64,000 bases of DNA from Larix kaempferi. Its lineage: Eukaryota > Streptophyta > Pinopsida > Pinales > Pinaceae. The stretch spans positions 10,917,501 through 10,981,500 of the forward strand of contig BSBM01000606.1 of NCBI GenBank assembly GCA_027924585.1, read 5' to 3'. A model generated the notes under the pieces. It saw only the letters and a program-made list of their open reading frames with translations, searched no databases and was not told the DNA's origin. Of this stretch, positions 59,661 through 64,000 are shown piece by piece (position 1 is the first letter of the stretch; each line of letters starts with the position of its first letter). A program made the translations under genes and the position numbers.

Positions 59661-60560
59661 ATAACAGATTACTGTATTAATGAAAAAGGCTTCTCAACAT
59701 ATAAAAACAGAATTTATGTACCTAATATTTCGAAGGTTAAATTGCTGATTTTGGATGAAGTTCATGAGAGTCCTTATTAAGGACATCCTGGTTATCAGAA
59801 ATAGATAACTATGTTAAGGAAGGAGTATTTTTGGCCCAACATGAAGAGTGAAGTCTCTGAATATATAGCTAGATGTTTTGAGTGACAAAATATCAAAGCT
59901 GAACACCAACATCCAGCTGGATTATTGCAGCCTTTACCAATTCCAGAATGGAAATGGGAAATTATAAGCATTGATTTTATTACAGGTTTGCCTAAAAATT
60001 AGAAGCAGAATGACTCAATCATGGTTGTTGTTAATAAACTTAGTAAAGCTGCTCATTTTATACCTATTAAAACTACTTTCAAGGCTTCTAACATTGCAGA
60101 TGTTTTTATGAAGCAAATTTTTCGCTTACACGGAATTCCAAAAGTAATTATTTCAGACCGGGACTCTAAGTTCACCGGAAATTTTTGGACAACACTGTTT
60201 AAAGGGTTAAATACTAAACTAAATTTCAGCACTTCTTTCCACCCACAAACTGATGGTCAAACAGAAAGGGTAAATCAGATTTTAGAAAACATTTTAAGAT
60301 TGTATGTTAAAGATCAACCATCTAAATGGGAAGATTTTTTACATTTAGCAGAATTTGCCTACAACAATAATTATCAAGCATCTTCTAAATTAAGTCCATT
60401 TGAAATTTTGTATGGAAGAAAATGTTGTACTTCTATTTCTTGGGATAATCTTGTAGACAGATTAATGTTAGGACCAGATTTATTGAAAGAAATGGAGCTA
60501 ACCGTGAAACAGGTTCAAGGCAACTTAAAGGTTGCCCAAGATTGGTAGAAAAGCTATGCT
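59661..60560 (+). pseudogene. Chromovirus integrase
   Basis: Zinc-binding part near 59755-59895 (VHESPY, stop, GHPGYQK; then RCFE with a TGA where the second Cys region continues). Core: [13 protein letters not shown] (first Asp, 59970), then TAG at 60001, KVIISDRDSKFTGNFW (second Asp, 60145) and HPQTDGQTERVNQILE (Glu, 60242). AEFAYNNNYQASSKLSPFEI and LYGRKC close the core. The DDE acids are preserved, but at least four nonsense codons occur between 59775 and 60548. The Asp of the common VVVD block reads Asn (VVVNKLSK); this is not a catalytic position. Confidence 0.9.
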
Positions 60561-61025
60561 GATTTGAAACGTACAGAAAGAGAATTTCAGGTAGGAGACC
60601 ATGTTTTTATAAAGGTAAAACCCAAGAAAATTTCTTTGAAGCTTGGGAGTTGTGCTAAACTAGCACCAAGTTATTGTGGACCATTCGAAATCCTATCAAG
60701 GATTGGAGCTGTTGCATATCAATTGACATTGCCATATAATTTAAAAATTCACAATGTTTTTCACGTTTATGTTTTAAAGAAGTATGTGCACAATGCTACT
60801 CATGTGATGAATTGGAATGACATACAGGTGGAACTCGAAGGAGATTTTCAGGTGGAACCAGACTGTATTCTAGACTGGAGGGAAATTATGCTTCAGAATC
60901 GCACCATAGGGCAGGTAAAGGTGCAATGGAAGCACCTTAGCCCTGATTAAGCTACTTGGGAACTGAAAATTAATATGTGGGCAGCATATCCAGTTCTGTT
61001 CCATGAGGAACTTGATGATGAATAA
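60561..61025 (+). pseudogene. Chromovirus integrase C-terminus with chromodomain-like block
   Basis: Follows TAG at 60546 in the same frame. FQVGDHVFIKVKPKK and YCGPFEILSRIGAVAYQLTL are the GPY/F region. IHNVFHVYVLKKYVHNATHV precedes the chromodomain-like part: CILDWREIMLQNRTIGQVKV, then QWKHLSPD, a TAA, ATWEL and MWAAYPVLF. The order (ILD.R, VKV.W, ATWE, M...YP.LF) is that of Tekay-type chromodomains, which direct insertion to certain chromatin. The frame ends near 61025. Confidence 0.82.
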
Positions 61026-61041
61026 GCAACATCGAGGACGA

Positions 61042-61064
61042 TGTTGAGCTTAAGTGGGGGTGTT
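61042..61064 (+). other. Chromovirus polypurine tract
   Basis: GAGCTTAAGTGGGGGTGTT runs up to TGTAGCATACC of the 3' LTR. CTTAAG before the purines is shared with the LARD tract. Confidence 0.8.
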
Positions 61065-64000
61065 TGTAGCATACCCTTTTTGCTCGAAAACATTTTTTGT
61101 TAGAAAACATTATGATAACTTTTATTGTAAATTTTTATGTTGGACAGGTGTCCAAGGATGACTGTAATTTGCACAATATATTATTATTAAATAAATAAAA
61201 TAGGAGACAAACACCTACGAGGACTGTTGAAAGAGTGGTTACTGATCCACTAGGTGGAATGGAATCTGGGGTAGACGGCAATGGAGAGGTGGCAGCATCA
61301 TGATGCAACTAACTAGCTATTGGTATGGGACAACTCCCTTGAAATGTGGTCATAGTACCCTAAAAGATGGGACTGGAGCTTGAGGCTCATTTATTCCAAA
61401 CTGACCACTAAAAGACCTAGGCAATCTATATAATAGCCATCAAATTATGAACCGAGGTTCATCACTTTTCCTAACGAGGAAATTTACCTTGGGGTTTTGT
61501 TGTGTTTGCACCCAAGAGATTTGATGAGGGGATATGCTATGTTGTTGATCATGGTGTGAGTCTGCCAAACTCTTATTGAGTTCAGGAGGTTGATGCTGAG
61601 TGCTAAAGGCATGTTATTTCAGGAGGTTGATGCTAAGTGCTAAAGGCATGTCATTTCAGGAGGTTGATGCTGAGTGCTGAAGGCATTTTGAGTGCCTTGC
61701 TTCTACACAGATTCCACCCATTTAGTGGTTCAGTAATCAGGTTCGAGGGTTCACAAGAAGGCAGTAGTTGGGTTGCTTCTTCTGGAATAGGTTGGGAGGA
61801 ACAAGCCTCCTTGGGTGTTTGTAGGCCATATCTTCATCTACAGGTTCTATTTGCTTATATGTTAGTAAATAGCTAAATCTGTTTATTGCAAGTATTTAAT
61901 TTTTATTTACAGAATGTGTTATGGTTTAGATACCCCTACTTTTAGTTTTATGAATCAAGTTAAAATTATAAATAGAAATGATGAATGAAATAAATATTCT
62001 CTACATTTTTCCCCATGCTATAGGAACTGCATCATACTCCTGTACAGAGACAAATTAAGATTGATAGGTATGATAGGCAAATTGCCAAGATGATGAAAAG
62101 AATAACTCTGTATAAATTGGTAATTTTTCTACTATTAAGTAATTAATATTGATTACTGTATTTTATTACAGTACTGTTTTTACTCTATCAAATAGAAGTT
62201 TACAGTCTTAAAAATTATTACTGTGATTTAAATTTATTATTGAAATCATTGCTGATATAGAAATTAAAGAAGATTGCATAATTTTATCATACAGAACTAA
62301 TATGTCATTTTCAAAGTTTTAAATCAGGGTTTATAGTTTCCATATTTTCTTCTCAAATTTTACTATAGTCCACGTTTATTTTCACTACTGTACATACAGG
62401 ATAGATAAGCAAACAAAGTCTCATATTATAAACCTAGGGTTTGCACTTTTTACTTTCAAAGCCATACACTAGAACTATTGAATTTATCTTCGAACAATAG
62501 CAACAAAGATATTAAAAGATATCTTTTATTTAATCAGTTCTCAACTTAATATTCATTCACATGTTTCTATTTCCATAAAAAAAAATACACAGCTGCATTC
62601 TTTTCTACAGAATCGAGCTAGTTAAACAAACTCACTATCATTTAAAAGTTCCATTATTTCATTAACAGTAGAGCGCATCTAAACAGCAGAAGCAAAACAA
62701 GTTTGGATTTGCCGAAGGCTTGACGACATGTAAACCCATAACCATACAGAGATAAACCCTAATCCTTGACAAGCTTTTAGAATGAAAATACAACATCATT
62801 TACAAATCGACGAGTTTTATACATGCCAAAACCATATCATAGATTACAAACATCTAACCATTGTTTATTCACAGCAGTAGTCTTCCCATTATTCCCTTAC
62901 AGCAAATGGTTCCCTTTTCCATTATTTTTTATTTCATAGTTTCACAAGTCAATAAAAGAAAACGATAGCAGCAGGTGTATTAAAACCTAGTTTCACACAC
63001 CATATTTCGTATTACATCAAATTCAAATGTAGAGTTTTACTAAAACACAAGTTTCATTTCCACATTTTAAATCAACGAGTCATAGGTTATGTTCATGGGC
63101 CAAGCCCCAAAACGACGAAACAAAACAACTACAGCAACATAGACTCGTAAATATTCTTTTATTAAAAAATCGACAGAGCTTGAAACACTCGTTGACAGAA
63201 GTACATTGCCCAATTCAAACTTAGAATCCAAAACACTTTACAGTAACCCTAAACTTTATTACAACGACCCTGTAAGCCGAGAGCCATCCATAATACAGGC
63301 GTAAAACAAAACAACACTATTGTGAACCACAATTTCCAGAAAACAAAGTTGTTACAACTTCAACGTTGGCCACAAATTTGCCAGGAGAACCTATGGAGGG
63401 CTATGCCACCAAGGCTTACCAATTTATAGCATGCCATCCATTGCCAATAAACCCCAACACTGTAAAATTCATAAGGAAGGTAGTACCTTCCACACAATCA
63501 CCCAGAAGTTATAACGAATTCCAAATGAATACTTGGTAAATCTAAACTTTATTTAACAAATAGTGTGACAAGTCAAGTTTATCTTCACAATAATAGTCAG
63601 ATGGAATGCTTCATGCTTCCAGTTCCTCCATCGATGCAACAAAAGTAGCATGTAACTGAAAAATTATCAAACTCGGAGTATAACTCACTGAAAAACCCAA
63701 CCTATCACACAACGAAAGCCATAGGGCTTCAATGCCTTCCACCTTCCAAACCCGAGCAACTTATACAGTAAGTTTTCACCCTTAATCTACAGATTTTGGA
63801 GTTACAGAGCCATCAACAAAGAACCAAGGGTTGAGCCCTTCTATTTCAGCGGCCTGTCGGCCTCTCTCCCAAACCCAAAACTCCAAATGAATGCATTAAG
63901 GCAAACAACAAATAGTAATGCAAGATTTTCGTAGGGTTTAGATCTCAACGATCGAGGCAGTTAGATCAACGAGTGAGAATTGGCCAACCAAGTCACGCCA
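61065..64000 (+). repeat. Chromovirus 3' LTR, truncated by window end
   Basis: Matches the 5' LTR from its first base; the last base of the window corresponds to about 54670, so about 1.4 kb is missing. It has three copies of the 37-bp unit (61581-61691) where the 5' LTR has two. Confidence 0.95.

Larger units (their letters stand above)
51772..64000 (+). mobile_element. Ty3/gypsy chromovirus (Tekay/Del-like) with giant LTRs, cut by window end
   Basis: 5' LTR 51772-56126, primer site, gag, protease, RT, RNase H, integrase, chromodomain-like tail, purine tract, then a 3' LTR from 61065 that runs out of the window. The left target site is AACAT (51767-51771); its partner is outside. Pol order RT-RH-IN plus a C-terminal chromodomain-like block marks a chromovirus; long LTRs suit the Tekay/Del branch, though the clade call is inference. 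Coding parts carry several stops, at least three frameshifts and an 82-bp duplication. Nineteen mismatches were counted by eye in the first 310 or so LTR bases. Confidence 0.93.

Noticed and set aside
1-64000. CRISPR arrays, bacterial operons, tRNA or rRNA genes
   Set aside because: The short regular arrays (21-, 37-, 65-bp units) have no unique spacers. No Shine-Dalgarno-led gene series and no tRNA cloverleaf or rRNA motif was seen by eye.

Overview
This window is eukaryotic nuclear DNA from a land plant, most likely one with a large, retrotransposon-rich genome. The evidence is a plant L1-type LINE, Ty1/copia and Ty3/gypsy LTR elements primed by plant-type tRNA sites, a large non-coding LTR element and intron-containing kinase debris. 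The species cannot be fixed from sequence; a gymnosperm or a large-genome angiosperm fits. I see no intact host gene, tRNA, rRNA, CRISPR array or bacterial-type operon. It is a graveyard of nested transposons.

Layout. (1) 1-4475: a 5'-cut LINE whose ORF2 stays in one frame but carries 11 nonsense codons. (2) 4476-8640: AT-rich DNA with a decayed minus-strand gypsy integrase at about 6500-7345. (3) 8645-37470, minus strand: a decayed gene encoding coiled coil and a G-patch motif, split by two insertions. The first is a Ty1/copia element (8869-25999, target duplication ATGAT), itself split by a 12.4 kb Ty3/gypsy Tat-like element (9701-22135, duplication AACAT). The second is a LARD-like element with 3.4 kb LTRs and a non-coding interior (26589-36251, duplication TGGGC). 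(4) 37470-50340: mostly non-coding DNA with a degenerate protein kinase fragment, a solo LTR of the Tat family inside a GT microsatellite, several tandem or fold-back repeats and unrecognised ORF debris. (5) 50340-51771: a second copy of the coiled-coil gene and its upstream flank, inverted relative to the first. (6) 51772 to past the window end: a Tekay/Del-like chromovirus with a 4.36 kb 5' LTR, broken gag-pol and a chromodomain-like tail.

How the parts work together. Each LTR element carries its own replication signals (LTRs, primer binding site, polypurine tract), and most of these are still readable although the proteins are broken. LTR-to-LTR differences, counted by eye over short stretches, agree with the nesting: copia is most diverged, the LARD and chromovirus are intermediate and the nested Tat element is youngest. 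The LARD has no proteins but shares LTR ends, primer site, spacing and tract style with the chromovirus, so it may have been copied by proteins of that kind.

The most unusual element is the Tat-like gypsy. It has a second RNase H ORF after integrase with all four expected acidic residues, a pol RNase H lacking at least two of them, and extra CCHC zinc knuckles between protease and reverse transcriptase.
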